In this document: positions 34,635-43,864 of the stretch, piece after piece
Numbering within the stretch: position 1 is the stretch's first letter
Layout: each line of letters opens with the position of its first letter
Program-made: the position numbers and the translations under genes
Notes under the pieces: generated by a model
Told to the model about the DNA's origin: nothing
The model's database searches: none
Seen by the model: the letters and a program-made list of their open reading frames with translations, nothing else
NCBI RefSeq assembly: GCF_022206305.1
Contig: NZ_JAKOIW010000021.1
Location: 22,244 to 86,243 of the forward strand
DNA: 64,000 nt
Origin: Gordonia sp. 'Campus'
GTDB taxonomy: Bacteria; Actinomycetota; Actinomycetes; Mycobacteriales; Mycobacteriaceae
Reading direction: 5' to 3'

Positions 34635-36005
34635 TCAGCCCGCCAACCGCGTGTCGACGCCGCGGATGTCCGCGGGCAGATCCTCGTCGGCGGTCCCGAG
34701 TCCGAGGTGTTGCCGTAGGGTCGTGCCCGCGTACTCCTTCCGGAACAGGCCGCGGCGCTGAAGTTCCGGGACCACGTAGTCGACGAAATCGTTGAAGGTG
34801 CCCGGGGTCTGGGCGGTGGAGACCATGAAGCCGTCGGCCTCGCCCCCGGTGAAGGACTCCTCGATCTGATCGGCGACGTCAGAGGCGGTACCGACGAACT
34901 GCGGGAGCAGAACTCCCTGGGCGTAGAGCCTCCCGATGTCCCGCAGGGTGAGACTGTCGCGTTCGGAGAGCCGCCTGGCCAGGTCGAACAGGCCCTGGGT
35001 ACCAGGAACTTCCACGTGTTCGACCGGGGCATCGAGGTCGTAGACGGAGAAGTCGTGATCGGTGTGGACCGACAGGGTGATCAGTCCGGAGATCGGGTCG
35101 GCCAGTTCGTTGTGGAACGCCTGCTTCTCGCGGGCGATCGACTCCGTCTCGCCGATGAAGGGGATGAAGGCCGGGAGGATGTTGACGTGGTCGGGATTCC
35201 GGCCGAAGTCGACTGCGCGCGACTTCACGTCGTCGTAGTACGCTCGGCGCCCCTCAGGGGTCGGGTCGATCTCGAAGATGGCCTCCGCCCACCGCGCGGC
35301 GAAGTCCCTTCCGGTGTTCGAGGCCCCGGCCTGGATGAGCACCGGCCGGTGCTGCGGTGAGCGTGGCTGATTCAGCGGGCCACGGGTGCGGTAATGGACG
35401 CCCTGATGATCGACGGTGTGGATCTTGGACGGGTCCGCCCAGACCCCCGACTCCTTGTCGGCGGTGACGGCGTCGGCGTCCCAGCTCGACCACAACTTGA
35501 CCGCGGTGCTCACGAACTCCTCTGCGCGCGCATACCGTTCCTCATGCTCGACGTGATCGTCGAAGCCGAAGTTCTGCGCCTCGGCCTGCGAGAGCGAGGT
35601 GACGATGTTCCATCCGACGTGTCCCCGGGTGAGATGGTCCAGAGAACCGAATACACGCGCGAGTTCGTAGGGGTGGAAGTAGGTGGTCGACTTGGTCACC
35701 GCGACCCCGAGGTGGGTGGTGACCGCGGCGATGCTCGCCGCCACCAGGCTCGGATCGATCGTCGCCGCGGCCTGTGTGCCGCGCCGGAACGGTTCGGACT
35801 GATCGCCCCCGAATCGCACCGGCGCGGCGAGTAGATCGGCGAAGAACGCGAAATCGAACTTGCCGCGTTCGAGGATGCGGCCGACCCGGTGGTAGTGGTC
35901 CGGCCCGAAGAAGTCGGTCTCCGAACCGGGATGGCGCCACGCGGCGTGTGAGTGGGTCACGGGGGAGGCGATCAGAAAACCACCGAGGTGGAGCTGGCGT
36001 GTCAC
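34635..36005 (-). CDS. NtaA/SnaA/DszA-family FMN-dependent monooxygenase
   Basis: 456-aa bacterial-luciferase-like flavin monooxygenase that uses reduced FMN from a separate reductase. Motifs include GGFLIASPVTHSHAAWRHPG at the N-terminus, FDFAFFADLL, GHVGWNIVTS and RPVLIQAGASNTGRDFAAR. The family includes enzymes for nitrilotriacetate, pristinamycin and dibenzothiophene sulfone; a sulfur- or xenobiotic-related role is plausible. The GTG at 36005 has GAAGGA 9 nt upstream. It ends 2 bp after the ABC-F stop, convergently, and is divergent from an arsR gene. Confidence 0.88.
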   Translation of the reverse strand: MTRQLHLGGFLIASPVTHSHAAWRHPGSETDFFGPDHYHRVGRILERGKFDFAFFADLLAAPVRFGGDQSEPFRRGTQAAATIDPSLVAASIAAVTTHLGVAVTKSTTYFHPYELARVFGSLDHLTRGHVGWNIVTSLSQAEAQNFGFDDHVEHEERYARAEEFVSTAVKLWSSWDADAVTADKESGVWADPSKIHTVDHQGVHYRTRGPLNQPRSPQHRPVLIQAGASNTGRDFAARWAEAIFEIDPTPEGRRAYYDDVKSRAVDFGRNPDHVNILPAFIPFIGETESIAREKQAFHNELADPISGLITLSVHTDHDFSVYDLDAPVEHVEVPGTQGLFDLARRLSERDSLTLRDIGRLYAQGVLLPQFVGTASDVADQIEESFTGGEADGFMVSTAQTPGTFNDFVDYVVPELQRRGLFRKEYAGTTLRQHLGLGTADEDLPADIRGVDTRLAG

Positions 36006-36146
36006 GCGTTTGCGTCCTTCGATTGTGTTGAGCCCGATGATATTTGCCCGTCGAGCGCCGATGCGTTGTCCAGTGAAGTCGGACAGCGACGTGAGAGCCA
36101 GGGTTGGCGTCGTCGTGATCGCAACGCGTGATCGGCGATACCGGGG

Positions 36147-36174
36147 TTGACATACAACCGATTGGTTGTATGTT
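36147..36174 (+). promoter_or_regulatory. Promoter and ArsR-type operator
   Basis: A -35 TTGACA (36147-36152) and -10 TATGTT (36169-36174) flank, and overlap, a perfect 8-bp inverted repeat ATACAACC-GATT-GGTTGTAT (36152-36171). The -10 ends 6 nt before the GTG of the ArsR gene, so the transcript is likely leaderless and the repressor autoregulates by covering the spacer. This is the clearest operator in the window. Confidence 0.75.
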
Positions 36175-36180
36175 TGTGGT

Positions 36181-36552
36181 GTGGTCGAGGTAACAGGTGA
36201 GACGACAGACGAGGACCGGGCCGACGCCCTGTTCCACGCACTGTCCGATCGCACTCGTCGCGACATCGTGCGACGAGTGCTCGCCGGCGAGCACTCGGTC
36301 TCCGTGCTGGCCGCGAAGTACGACATGAGCTTCGCGGCCGTGCAGAAGCACGTGGCCGTCTTGGAGAAGGCGGGTCTGCTCACCAAGCGCAGGCAGGGGC
36401 GTGAGCAACTGGCCAGCGGGGATGTCGCGGCCGTCCGGTCGGTGGCATCGATGCTCGCCGAACTGGAACAGGTGTGGCGCGGCCGCATCGCGCGTATAGA
36501 CGACCTATTTGCATCCGAATCAGTCATCAACACAACACCATCGGAGGAATGA
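36181..36552 (+). CDS. ArsR-family transcriptional regulator
   Basis: 123-aa winged-helix repressor: ALFHALSDRTRRDIVRRVLAG, then the recognition helix region YDMSFAAVQKHVAVLEKAGLL and the wing KRRQGREQLASGD. It is the type paired with AHSA1 proteins and lacks obvious metal ligands. I set the start at GTG 36181, since an upstream in-frame ATG (near 36166) falls inside the promoter and operator. The AHSA1 gene follows after 3 bp, so the two form one operon. Confidence 0.9.
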   Translation: MVEVTGETTDEDRADALFHALSDRTRRDIVRRVLAGEHSVSVLAAKYDMSFAAVQKHVAVLEKAGLLTKRRQGREQLASGDVAAVRSVASMLAELEQVWRGRIARIDDLFASESVINTTPSEE

Positions 36553-36555
36553 CCA

Positions 36556-37041
36556 ATGCCCGTTCTCGACGTGACCCCGGACCTCGACGCCCGGACGATC
36601 ACCATCAACGCTGAATTCGCCGCCTCGATCGACCGGGTATGGCAGGTGTACGCCGACCCGCGCCAGCTCGAGAAGATCTGGGGCCCACCCACTTACCCTG
36701 CGACCGTCGTCGATCACGATCTTCGTCCCGGCGGTCGCGTGACCTATTACATGACCAGCCCTGAAGGCGAGAAGTTCGGCGGCTACTGGAAGGTCGAATC
36801 CGTCGACGAGCCCGACAGCTTCACGTTCCTCGACGGATTCGCCGATGGGGACCTCAACCCGATCACGGACATGCCCGAGTCCCGGAATTCCTACGCGTTC
36901 GTCGAGCGGGACGGCAAGACGATCGCCACGTACATCAGCACCTACGATTCCGCCGAGGCGCTGCAGAAGGTCCTCGACATGGGCGTCGTCGAAGGCGCGT
37001 CGTCGGCGATCAACCAGATCGACGAGTTCCTCGCGAGCTGA
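36556..37041 (+). CDS. SRPBCC / AHSA1-like domain protein
   Basis: 161-aa START-like protein with the typical ARTITINAEFAASIDRVWQVYADPRQLEKIWGPP beginning (abbreviated in parts), DLRPGGRVTYYMTSPEG, and a C-terminal helix (GVVEGASSAINQIDEFL). It is the partner of the preceding ArsR regulator; GGAGGA sits 5-6 nt before its ATG. The role is unknown. In related operons it is thought to bind the small molecule that relieves repression or to act in stress tolerance. It abuts the end of the convergent dioxygenase gene with no gap. Confidence 0.88.
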   Translation: MPVLDVTPDLDARTITINAEFAASIDRVWQVYADPRQLEKIWGPPTYPATVVDHDLRPGGRVTYYMTSPEGEKFGGYWKVESVDEPDSFTFLDGFADGDLNPITDMPESRNSYAFVERDGKTIATYISTYDSAEALQKVLDMGVVEGASSAINQIDEFLAS

Positions 37042-37929
37042 TCAGAGATTCGAGTCGACCGTCGGAAAACCCTCGGGCAGTTCGGCCGCCGGACCGCCGG
37101 CGCCGGATCCGGGGGCTTCGGCGATGGCCGTACCATTGCCGAGTCCGTGGGTGTACGCGGCCATCGAGATCGACCCGGCGGAGTGACCGTCGACGAGCAG
37201 GTCCAGGGGTGACTCGCCTGCGAGCCCGGCGATGTACAGCAGTGGCAGATAGTGGTCCGGGGTCGGGACGGACTTGTCGAAGTCCTGGTGGCCGTCGAGA
37301 CGCAACGCATTCGACGGGTTGTCCAGCAGCACCTCCCGCGCCGCGTCGTCGAATCGTCGCGCCCAGTCGAAGCCCGTGTCGGGGCGGGTGAAGTCGACCG
37401 CCCGGAGGTTGTGGACGATGTTGCCGCTGCCGATGACGAGTACACCTTCGTTCCGCAGCGGTGACAGTGCGCGCCCTAATTCGTAATGGTGCTCGAAATC
37501 CTTGAAGGCGTTCAGTGACAACTGGAGAACGGGGATAGAGGCGTCCGGGAAGGTGTGCACCAGCACCGACCACGTGCCGTGGTCGATGCCCCAGCTGTCG
37601 ACGTCGTGCCCGCACCAGGTCGGTTTCACGACGTCGGAGACCATCTCGGCGATGTCCGGGTCGCCGGGGGCCGGGTACTGAACGTCGAAGAGGTCTTGGG
37701 GGAATCCGTAGAAGTCGTGGATGGTGCGGGGACGCGGCATCGCGGTGACCGCGGTGGCGTTGGTGTACCAGTGCGCCGAGATGACCAGGATCGCCCGGGG
37801 GCGGGGAACGGCGCGGCCGAGGGCTGCCCAGGCCTCGGTGTATCGGTTGCGTTCCAGTGCGTTCATCGGGTTTCCGTGCCCGATGAACGCGGCGGGCATC
37901 GTGCCCGTGTTCGCGGGTGTCGTCTCCAC
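37042..37929 (-). CDS. DODA-type extradiol ring-opening dioxygenase (YgiD-like)
   Basis: 295-aa zinc-dependent LigB-superfamily dioxygenase related to 4,5-DOPA dioxygenase YgiD. Metal and active-site histidines are visible in FIGHGNPMNALE, VISAHWY, DFEHHYELG and GSGNIVHNLR. It opens catechol-type rings; the natural substrate is unknown. The start could be GTG 37929 or ATG 37899 ten codons in. Neither has a strong ribosome-binding site. It is divergent from a DUF1707 gene. Confidence 0.88.
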   Translation of the reverse strand: METTPANTGTMPAAFIGHGNPMNALERNRYTEAWAALGRAVPRPRAILVISAHWYTNATAVTAMPRPRTIHDFYGFPQDLFDVQYPAPGDPDIAEMVSDVVKPTWCGHDVDSWGIDHGTWSVLVHTFPDASIPVLQLSLNAFKDFEHHYELGRALSPLRNEGVLVIGSGNIVHNLRAVDFTRPDTGFDWARRFDDAAREVLLDNPSNALRLDGHQDFDKSVPTPDHYLPLLYIAGLAGESPLDLLVDGHSAGSISMAAYTHGLGNGTAIAEAPGSGAGGPAAELPEGFPTVDSNL

Positions 37930-38092
37930 GGCTGCCGTACCGCCCCTCAGTCGCCCGACCCCTGATTGCCGATCCGTTTGGTCCCGATTCACGTCGTCTC
38001 CGACCTGTGTCGACGGTACTCCCGCCGGGGCGACTCCGCCGACGCCGATCGGGTCCATCGAGCGTCCGGCACGGTGCCCTAGGGTGGCAGAT

Positions 38093-38695
38093 ATGGTCGA
38101 CCGCATCCCCGATGACGATCTCCGGGTCGGGAACCCGGAACGCGAACGTGCCATCACCCTGTTGAACGACGCGTTCTCGTCCGGATATCTGGAGATCAGC
38201 GAGTTCGAGGAACGCTCCGGCGTCGTGTACTCGGCAAAGACCCGAGGCGAGCTGCGTGCGGTCCTGTCGCAGTTGCCCAATGCCGGCCTGTTGTTCAACG
38301 ACCCACCGGTTGCCGCGAACGCGCCGGCCGCGGCTCCGGCGCCGGTGGCCACACCGACTCTGCAACTAGACGCCGAATGGGATTCCGTCCGGCGAAAAGG
38401 CGTCTGGCAGGTGCCGTTCTCCATCTTGGCCACCGGCAGCATGGGCACCGTCGACCTCGATTTCACCAATGCCACGTTCCCCGGCCCCTCGATCACCGTG
38501 CAGCTGCAGGTGTCGACGTCGACGGTCAAGCTGAGGGTCGGCCCCGACCAGGAGATCCGGTACACCGGCCTGCACCTGTCCGGGTGGTCGAAGTTGAAGG
38601 ACAAAGCCGGGGCGCCGACTCGCCAGGGCGGACCCGTGATCGAACTGACCGGGTCGGCGTCGGCGATGACCGGGGTCACCATCAAGCGCTCCTGA
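38093..38695 (+). CDS. DUF1707-domain protein
   Basis: 200 aa. The N-terminal DUF1707 domain (DDDLRVGNPERERAITLLNDAF, then GYLEISEFEERSG and AKTRGELRAVLSQLP) is followed by an Ala/Pro linker and a C-terminal beta-rich domain (GTVDLDFTNATF, ITVQLQVSTSTVKLRVGP). No TM is seen. DUF1707 proteins are often envelope-stress-related, with unknown mechanism. TAGGGT at 38080-38085 ends 7 nt before the ATG, so the mRNA may be leaderless. Confidence 0.85.
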   Translation: MVDRIPDDDLRVGNPERERAITLLNDAFSSGYLEISEFEERSGVVYSAKTRGELRAVLSQLPNAGLLFNDPPVAANAPAAAPAPVATPTLQLDAEWDSVRRKGVWQVPFSILATGSMGTVDLDFTNATFPGPSITVQLQVSTSTVKLRVGPDQEIRYTGLHLSGWSKLKDKAGAPTRQGGPVIELTGSASAMTGVTIKRS

Positions 38696-38803
38696 CACCC
38701 GCGGCCCAGCCGCGGTACGCGACCGGTTTGTCCGTTGCGTACTTGCGTTCAGGCTGAACTCAACGGTGTCGCGGCCGTTTCCTGATTCGTAACGTTGCCG
38801 CCC

Positions 38804-39655
38804 GTGGCCGACCGAACAGTGAGCACCCCCGCACCCGCATTGCGGGAGACCGTCGACCGACGTCCCGGAGACACGGTGTCGGCATCGGTCAGGCCGGGAA
38901 GATCCGGACGCCTGCACACGATCCTGCGTGCGCTGTCACCAGTGGCTGTTCTCGTTCTCTGGCAAGTCGGCAGCGCGCTCGGAGTTCTACCGCAGGACAA
39001 GCTGCCCGCGCCGTCGCTGATCGCCGAGGCCGGCTGGGAGGTTCTCTCGAACGGCCAGCTACTCGACGCCGTCGCCGCGTCGGCGCAACGTGTCGCCATC
39101 GGGCTCGCGATCGGCGTCGCCGTCGGTATCGGTCTGGGTGTGCTGGTCGGTCTCAGCAGGATCGCCGACTCGGCCATCGACCCGAACATGCAAGCCGTCC
39201 GAGCCCTCCCGTTGTTCGGCCTGATCCCGCTGTTCATCCTCTGGTTCGGCATCGGTGAGGTGCCCAAGGTGTTGCTGGTGGCTCTCGGCGCGCTGTTCCC
39301 GCTGTACCTCAACACCTCGGCGGCGATCCGCCAGATCGACGGGCGGTTGGTGGAAACCGCTCGTGTGCTGGGGTTCTCGCGATTGACCACCATCCGGGAC
39401 CTGATCATCCCCGGCGCGATGCCGCAGATCCTCGTCGGCCTGCGGCAGGCGCTGGCCATCGCCTGGCTGAGTCTGATCGTCGCAGAACAGATCGCCGCGA
39501 CCTCCGGGCTCGGTTTCATGATCAACAACGCCCGCGACTTCCTGAGAACCGACATCATCTTCTTCGGTCTGATCGTCTACGCCGCATTGGGATTGATCAC
39601 CGACGCCATCGTTCGCGCACTCGAACGCCACACGACGCGGTACCAGAACCGGTGA
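38804..39655 (+). CDS. ssuC: Sulfonate ABC transporter permease
   Basis: 283-aa inner-membrane permease of the SsuC/TauC/NitT group. It has six or so TM helices, with the EAA loop text [21 protein letters not shown] and [19 protein letters not shown] between helices. It forms the channel for alkanesulfonate import with the following ATPase and binding protein. Start choice is uncertain: GTG 38804 is preferred, with TTG 38795 as alternative. It is the first gene of ssuCBAD. The palindrome TTCAGGCTGAA (38748-38758) in the upstream region could be a regulator site. Confidence 0.88.
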   Translation: MADRTVSTPAPALRETVDRRPGDTVSASVRPGRSGRLHTILRALSPVAVLVLWQVGSALGVLPQDKLPAPSLIAEAGWEVLSNGQLLDAVAASAQRVAIGLAIGVAVGIGLGVLVGLSRIADSAIDPNMQAVRALPLFGLIPLFILWFGIGEVPKVLLVALGALFPLYLNTSAAIRQIDGRLVETARVLGFSRLTTIRDLIIPGAMPQILVGLRQALAIAWLSLIVAEQIAATSGLGFMINNARDFLRTDIIFFGLIVYAALGLITDAIVRALERHTTRYQNR

Positions 39656-39695
39656 CCACGTCGTCCCGACCGACCCGCACAGAAGAGGTCCGATC

Positions 39696-40499
39696 ATGAC
39701 CGCCATCGTCACCCGCGACTTCGAGGTCGCGTCCGCTCCGTCCGCCGTGACCGGTGTCAGCACAGAATCTTCGGAGTACGCCGCGGAAGTCGTCAACGCC
39801 AGTCTGAGCTACGGCGACAACCAGGTGCTCAGCGACGTCTCACTGCGCGTGGGAGCCCACGAGATCGTCGCGCTGATCGGACGCAGCGGCAGCGGCAAGT
39901 CGACACTGCTCCGGCTGCTCGCCGGCCTGTCGCAGACCGAATCCGGCAACGTCCGCACCGCCGGGTACCCGGCCGTCTCGTTCCAGGAACCCCGACTCTT
40001 CCCGTGGCGCACCGTACTCGCCAACGTGGCGTTCGGGCTCGTCCGCGAGAAGGTCGGCAAGGCTGCGGCCCGAGAACGCGCACGCCAGACTCTCGCCGAG
40101 GTGGGTCTGACCGACAAGGCGGGCGCGTGGCCGGCGCAACTGTCCGGTGGTCAGGCCCAACGTGTCTCGCTCGCCCGTGCCCTGGTGGCGCGGCCCCGAC
40201 TGCTGCTGCTCGACGAACCGTTCGGTGCGCTCGACGCCCTGACCCGCCGCACCATGCACGACCTGCTCATCACGCTGTGGCGGGACAACGGTTTCGGTGC
40301 CTTGCTCGTCACCCACGATGTCGACGAGGCCTTGCGGCTCGCCGACCGTGTGGTCGTCCTGGCCGGTGGCCGGATCGTCGAGGACATCTCCGTCTCCCGG
40401 CCTCGCGACCCACACGCACACGACGATCCGGACTCCGAGATCCCGCGCCTGCGTGCGGAATTGCTGGCCGCCCTCGGTGTCGCAGACGTCGCGCGCTGA
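39696..40499 (+). CDS. ssuB: Sulfonate ABC transporter ATP-binding protein
   Basis: 267-aa ATPase with Walker [10 protein letters not shown] near residue 63, signature LSGGQAQR, Walker [13 protein letters not shown] and an H-loop VTHDVDEA, the usual SsuB/TauB pattern. The N-terminal 30 residues are an extra, variable stretch. The gene lies 40 bp after the permease with GAAGAGG about 9 nt before the ATG (39684-39690). It energises sulfonate uptake under sulfur limitation. Confidence 0.92.
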   Translation: MTAIVTRDFEVASAPSAVTGVSTESSEYAAEVVNASLSYGDNQVLSDVSLRVGAHEIVALIGRSGSGKSTLLRLLAGLSQTESGNVRTAGYPAVSFQEPRLFPWRTVLANVAFGLVREKVGKAAARERARQTLAEVGLTDKAGAWPAQLSGGQAQRVSLARALVARPRLLLLDEPFGALDALTRRTMHDLLITLWRDNGFGALLVTHDVDEALRLADRVVVLAGGRIVEDISVSRPRDPHAHDDPDSEIPRLRAELLAALGVADVAR

Positions 40500-40542
40500 C
40501 CCGTACGCACGCTGCCCTCGAGTTGGCGCAGTCCCAGACATC

Positions 40543-40595
40543 GCCGCAGTTCCCGACACCGCCGCAGTTCCCGACACCGCTCAGCCCCCGACACC
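40543..40595 (+). repeat. Short tandem repeat between ssuB and ssuA
   Basis: Two identical 18-bp units (GCCGCAGTTCCCGACACC at 40543-40560 and 40561-40578) are followed by a degenerate third unit to 40595. A further weak copy lies just upstream (about 40525-40541). The array fills much of the 108-bp gap before ssuA. It may be a slipped duplication or affect mRNA stability. Confidence 0.75.
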
Positions 40596-40607
40596 GAAAG
40601 CCGGACC

Positions 40608-41690
40608 ATGACCAACGATCATCTGCCCGGGCCTGCGCCCCGGCCCCGCGGTCGGCGCGTGCTCGCCGCCCTTCTCGCCGCGGCCGCCCTCACCTTCGGC
40701 GCGGCGGGTTGTGTTCAACGCGAGGACAATACCGTGGCGATCGCGAACGAGACAGTCGACGTGGCCTCGCTGCAGAACCTGACTTTGCGCGTCGGAGACC
40801 AGAAGGGCGGCACCGAGGCCCTGCTGCGCGCATCCGGCGAACTCGAGAAGCTTCCGTTCACCATCGACTTCTCGACCTTCACCTCCGGCCCGCCCCAGAT
40901 CGAGGCCGCGACGGCGGGCAAGATCGACTTCGCCGTCACGGGCAACACGCCGCCCATCTTCGGCGCCGCGTCGAACGCGAAGGTCAAGATCGTCACCGCC
41001 TACGCGAACAACGCCAGCGGTGATGCGATCCTGATCCCGGGTGACTCGTCGATCGCCTCCGTCTCGGAGCTCAAGGGCAAGAAGGTCGCCGTCGCCAAGG
41101 GAAGTTCCGCCCACGGGCACCTGTTGCTGCAACTGACCAAGGTCGGTCTGACCCTCGGTCCCGACAAGGACGTCGAGCCGGTCTTCCTGCAGCCGGCAGA
41201 TGCGTTGTCGGCCTTCACTTCCGGAAATGTCGACGCCTGGGCGATCTGGGATCCGTACACCGCGATCGTGCAGCTCGAGAACAATCCCGAGACCCTCGTC
41301 ACCGCAGAGGGGGTCTCCAACGGTTTCGGCTTCGGAATCGCCGGCGACGAGGCGCTCGCCGACCCGCGACGCAACACCGCGGTGCGGGAGCTGGCACTCG
41401 GCATCGCACGCGCGGCTCGCTGGGCCGCAGCCAACCCCGAATCGTGGGCCCGGCAGTATTCGGCCGAGGTCGGCATCGATCCCCGCGCCGGCGCCATCGC
41501 GCAGGGCCGTAGTCTCCGGCCGGCCATCGCGCTCGACGCCGATGTCGTCGCGTCCCAGCAGAAGCTCGCCGATGCCTTCGCCGACTCGGGTCAACTGCAG
41601 GGCGAGGTCGACTTCGGACGGTTCGTCGACGACCGTTACAACGAGGCGCTGACCCCGCTGTTCGGCCAGAACGCGACCGCAGGAAGGTGA
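40608..41690 (+). CDS. ssuA: Sulfonate-binding lipoprotein
   Basis: 360-aa extracellular solute-binding lipoprotein. The signal ends in FGAAGC (lipidated Cys near residue 35), with a basic n-region (RPRGRR). The mature part has the SsuA/TauA form: LTLRVGDQKGGTEALLRAS, GPPQIEAATAGKIDFAVTGN, KGKKVAVAKGSSAHG, and NVDAWAIWDPY. It delivers sulfonates to SsuC/SsuB. It is third in the operon, after a repeat-filled gap, and ends 8 bp before the monooxygenase ATG. Confidence 0.92.
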   Translation: MTNDHLPGPAPRPRGRRVLAALLAAAALTFGAAGCVQREDNTVAIANETVDVASLQNLTLRVGDQKGGTEALLRASGELEKLPFTIDFSTFTSGPPQIEAATAGKIDFAVTGNTPPIFGAASNAKVKIVTAYANNASGDAILIPGDSSIASVSELKGKKVAVAKGSSAHGHLLLQLTKVGLTLGPDKDVEPVFLQPADALSAFTSGNVDAWAIWDPYTAIVQLENNPETLVTAEGVSNGFGFGIAGDEALADPRRNTAVRELALGIARAARWAAANPESWARQYSAEVGIDPRAGAIAQGRSLRPAIALDADVVASQQKLADAFADSGQLQGEVDFGRFVDDRYNEALTPLFGQNATAGR

Positions 41691-41698
41691 CACGACCG

Positions 41699-42793
41699 AT
41701 GAGCCACTTCCACTGGTTTCTACCGACTGCGGGCGACAGTCGCGGGATCGTCGGGGCGTCCCACGCATCGGCGACCAAACGCCACCCGCCCGGTTACCGG
41801 GCACCCGAACTCCCGTACCTCATCGACGTCGCTCGTACCGCGGACCGGCTCGGATACGAGAGTGTCCTGACCCCGACCGGTACCTGGTGCGAGGACGCCT
41901 GGCTCACCACCGCGGCGGCGATCACCCAGACCGAGCGGCTGAAGTTCCTCGTCGCATTCCGTCCGGGTCTGATCTCCCCGACGCTCGCCGCGCACCAGAC
42001 CGCCACACTGCAACGGTTTTCGGGCGGCCGCGTCGCGGTCAACATCGTGACCGGTGGCGACGAGGTGGAGCAACGACGATTCGGCGACTGGGTCGACCAC
42101 GACCGACGGTATGCCCGTACCGCAGAATTCCTGCAGATCGTCGAACGACTGTGGGCGGGGGAGACCGTTGACTTCGACGGCGAGTTCTATCGGATCGCCG
42201 GCGCGTTCCTGCCGGACCCGCCGACCGTCCGCCCGCAGGTCTTCTTCGGCGGGTCGTCGGACCCGGCGCTGACCGTCGCGGCGTCGCATGCCGAGGTGTA
42301 TCTGACCTGGGGCGAACCCCCGGAGGTGGCGGGGGCGAAGATCGCCGAGGTCGGCAGGCGGGCGGCCGAGGTCGGGCGATCGCCGGAATACGGTGTGCGG
42401 CTGCATGTCATCGCGCGCGAGACGTCCGCCCAGGCGTGGGGCGTGGCCGATGCGCTCCTCCAGGGGATCACCGACGACGAGATCACCACGGCGTTTGCGC
42501 TGCACTCGAACTCGGACTCGACGGGCCAGCGCAGGATGGCCGATCTCCACGGTGGACGCCGGGATGCGCTGGAGATCCATCCGGGCCTGTGGGCGGGCGT
42601 CGGGCTCATCCGGGGCGGAGCCGGCACGGCACTGGTCGGGAGCTACGAGGAGGTCGCCGCCCTGATCGGTGAGTACGAGGCCAACGGTTTCTCGCATTTC
42701 ATCCTCTCGGGTTATCCGCACATCGAAGAAGCGCACTGGTTCGCCGAGGGCGTGTTGCCGGTCATCCGGGATCGGGTGGCGCTCCTCAACTGA
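41699..42793 (+). CDS. ssuD: FMNH2-dependent alkanesulfonate monooxygenase
   Basis: 364-aa luciferase-like monooxygenase that releases sulfite from alkanesulfonates. It begins HFHWFLPTAGDSR, with GYRAPELPYLIDVARTADRLGY, then TPTGTWCEDAW (the Cys region typical of SsuD), NIVTGGDEVEQRRFGDW and HWFAEGVLPVI. I start at ATG 41699, as AGGAAGG (41681-41687) is upstream; the GTG at 41687 overlaps that site. No flavin reductase lies adjacent, so SsuE function must come from elsewhere. Confidence 0.93.
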   Translation: MSHFHWFLPTAGDSRGIVGASHASATKRHPPGYRAPELPYLIDVARTADRLGYESVLTPTGTWCEDAWLTTAAAITQTERLKFLVAFRPGLISPTLAAHQTATLQRFSGGRVAVNIVTGGDEVEQRRFGDWVDHDRRYARTAEFLQIVERLWAGETVDFDGEFYRIAGAFLPDPPTVRPQVFFGGSSDPALTVAASHAEVYLTWGEPPEVAGAKIAEVGRRAAEVGRSPEYGVRLHVIARETSAQAWGVADALLQGITDDEITTAFALHSNSDSTGQRRMADLHGGRRDALEIHPGLWAGVGLIRGGAGTALVGSYEEVAALIGEYEANGFSHFILSGYPHIEEAHWFAEGVLPVIRDRVALLN

Positions 42794-42835
42794 CCTCTCC
42801 CCGGACATGGGGCCGCCGACTCGCCATCACTCAGG

Positions 42836-42854
42836 ATTGGTTAGCCTAACCTGA
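42836..42854 (+). promoter_or_regulatory. IdeR/DtxR-type iron box
   Basis: The 19-mer centred on GGTTAGCCTAACC matches the TTAGGTTAGCCTAACCTAA consensus through its whole 13-bp palindromic core, with differences only in the outer flanks. It begins 72 bp before the DrrA-like gene, and TAACCT inside it could be the -10. It predicts iron-dependent repression of the exporter operon. The upstream neighbour (ssuD) reads into the site rather than from it. Confidence 0.8.
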
Positions 42855-42907
42855 TCGGTGCTGAGGGTCGCGGGGAGTGGTCGTGCCCCGCCCAGAGGAG
42901 GAGTGAC

Positions 42908-43864
42908 ATGTCCGCGCGTGCCGCGATCACCGTCGAGAACCTGGCCAAGAGTTACGGCGGCGTCCACGCCCTGAAGGGCATCTCCTTCGAAGTCGGGCGC
43001 GGGGAGATCCTCGGTCTGCTGGGCCCCAACGGCAGCGGCAAGACCACCACGGTGACATTGCTGTCGACGCTTCAGCGTCCGACCGCGGGTGCGGCGAGCA
43101 TCTGCGGTGCCGACGTGGTCTCCGACGCGGCGCGCGTGCGCGAACTGATCTCTCTCACCGGGCAATACGCGTCCATGGACGACACCCTCACCGCCGTGGA
43201 GAATCTTTCGGTGTTCGGTCGGTTGACCGGTCTTCGGTCGGCGCGGCTGCGATCGCGTATCGACGATGTCGTCGAACAGTTCGACCTCGGTGGCGTACGC
43301 GACCGGCGCGTCGGTGCGCTCTCCGGCGGCATGCGGCGGCGGGTGGACATCGCTGCCGCGCTGATCACCCGCCCGCAGGTCCTCTTCCTCGACGAGCCGA
43401 CCACCGGCCTCGATCCGCGCAGCCGGGCGGCGGTCTGGGACACCGTCGCCGGACTCCGCGCCGAAGGCATCACGGTGCTGCTCACCACCCAGTACCTGGA
43501 AGAGGCAGACCGACTCGCCGACAACATCGTGATGCTCGACCAGGGGAGCGTCGTCGCGTCGGGAACACCGGGCAGGCTCAAACAGCAGGCTGGTGCGGCG
43601 GTGTGTGAGATGACGCTGGCCGACCGCGCCGACACCGGCCGGGTACTCGAGCGGCTGGCCGATCTCGAGGTCATCGACGCGCCGGACGACAGCGCCGCCT
43701 CGACGACGCACCCGCGTGTCGTGGTCCGCGCACCGGACGGAATGGGAACCGTCCGCGAGGTGATCGCGCGTCTGGAGGCCGTCCGGATCGACGTGATCGA
43801 CATCGGACTGCGTCAACCGTCGCTGGACGAGGTGTTCTTCCAGCTGACGGAGACGGCCCGATGA
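42908..43864 (+). CDS. DrrA-like ABC exporter ATP-binding protein
   Basis: 318-aa ATPase of the daunorubicin-resistance (DrrA) type. Walker A is GPNGSGKTT near residue 38, the signature LSGGMRRR, Walker B VLFLDEPTTGLDP and the H-loop TTQYLEEAD. The C-terminal 90 residues contain the DrrA-specific region ending in QPSLDEVFFQLT. GAGGAGGAG just upstream is an unusually strong ribosome-binding site. It is the first gene of an ATPase-permease-permease operon preceded by an iron box, so a siderophore or another iron-responsive export role is suspected. Confidence 0.9.
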   Translation: MSARAAITVENLAKSYGGVHALKGISFEVGRGEILGLLGPNGSGKTTTVTLLSTLQRPTAGAASICGADVVSDAARVRELISLTGQYASMDDTLTAVENLSVFGRLTGLRSARLRSRIDDVVEQFDLGGVRDRRVGALSGGMRRRVDIAAALITRPQVLFLDEPTTGLDPRSRAAVWDTVAGLRAEGITVLLTTQYLEEADRLADNIVMLDQGSVVASGTPGRLKQQAGAAVCEMTLADRADTGRVLERLADLEVIDAPDDSAASTTHPRVVVRAPDGMGTVREVIARLEAVRIDVIDIGLRQPSLDEVFFQLTETAR

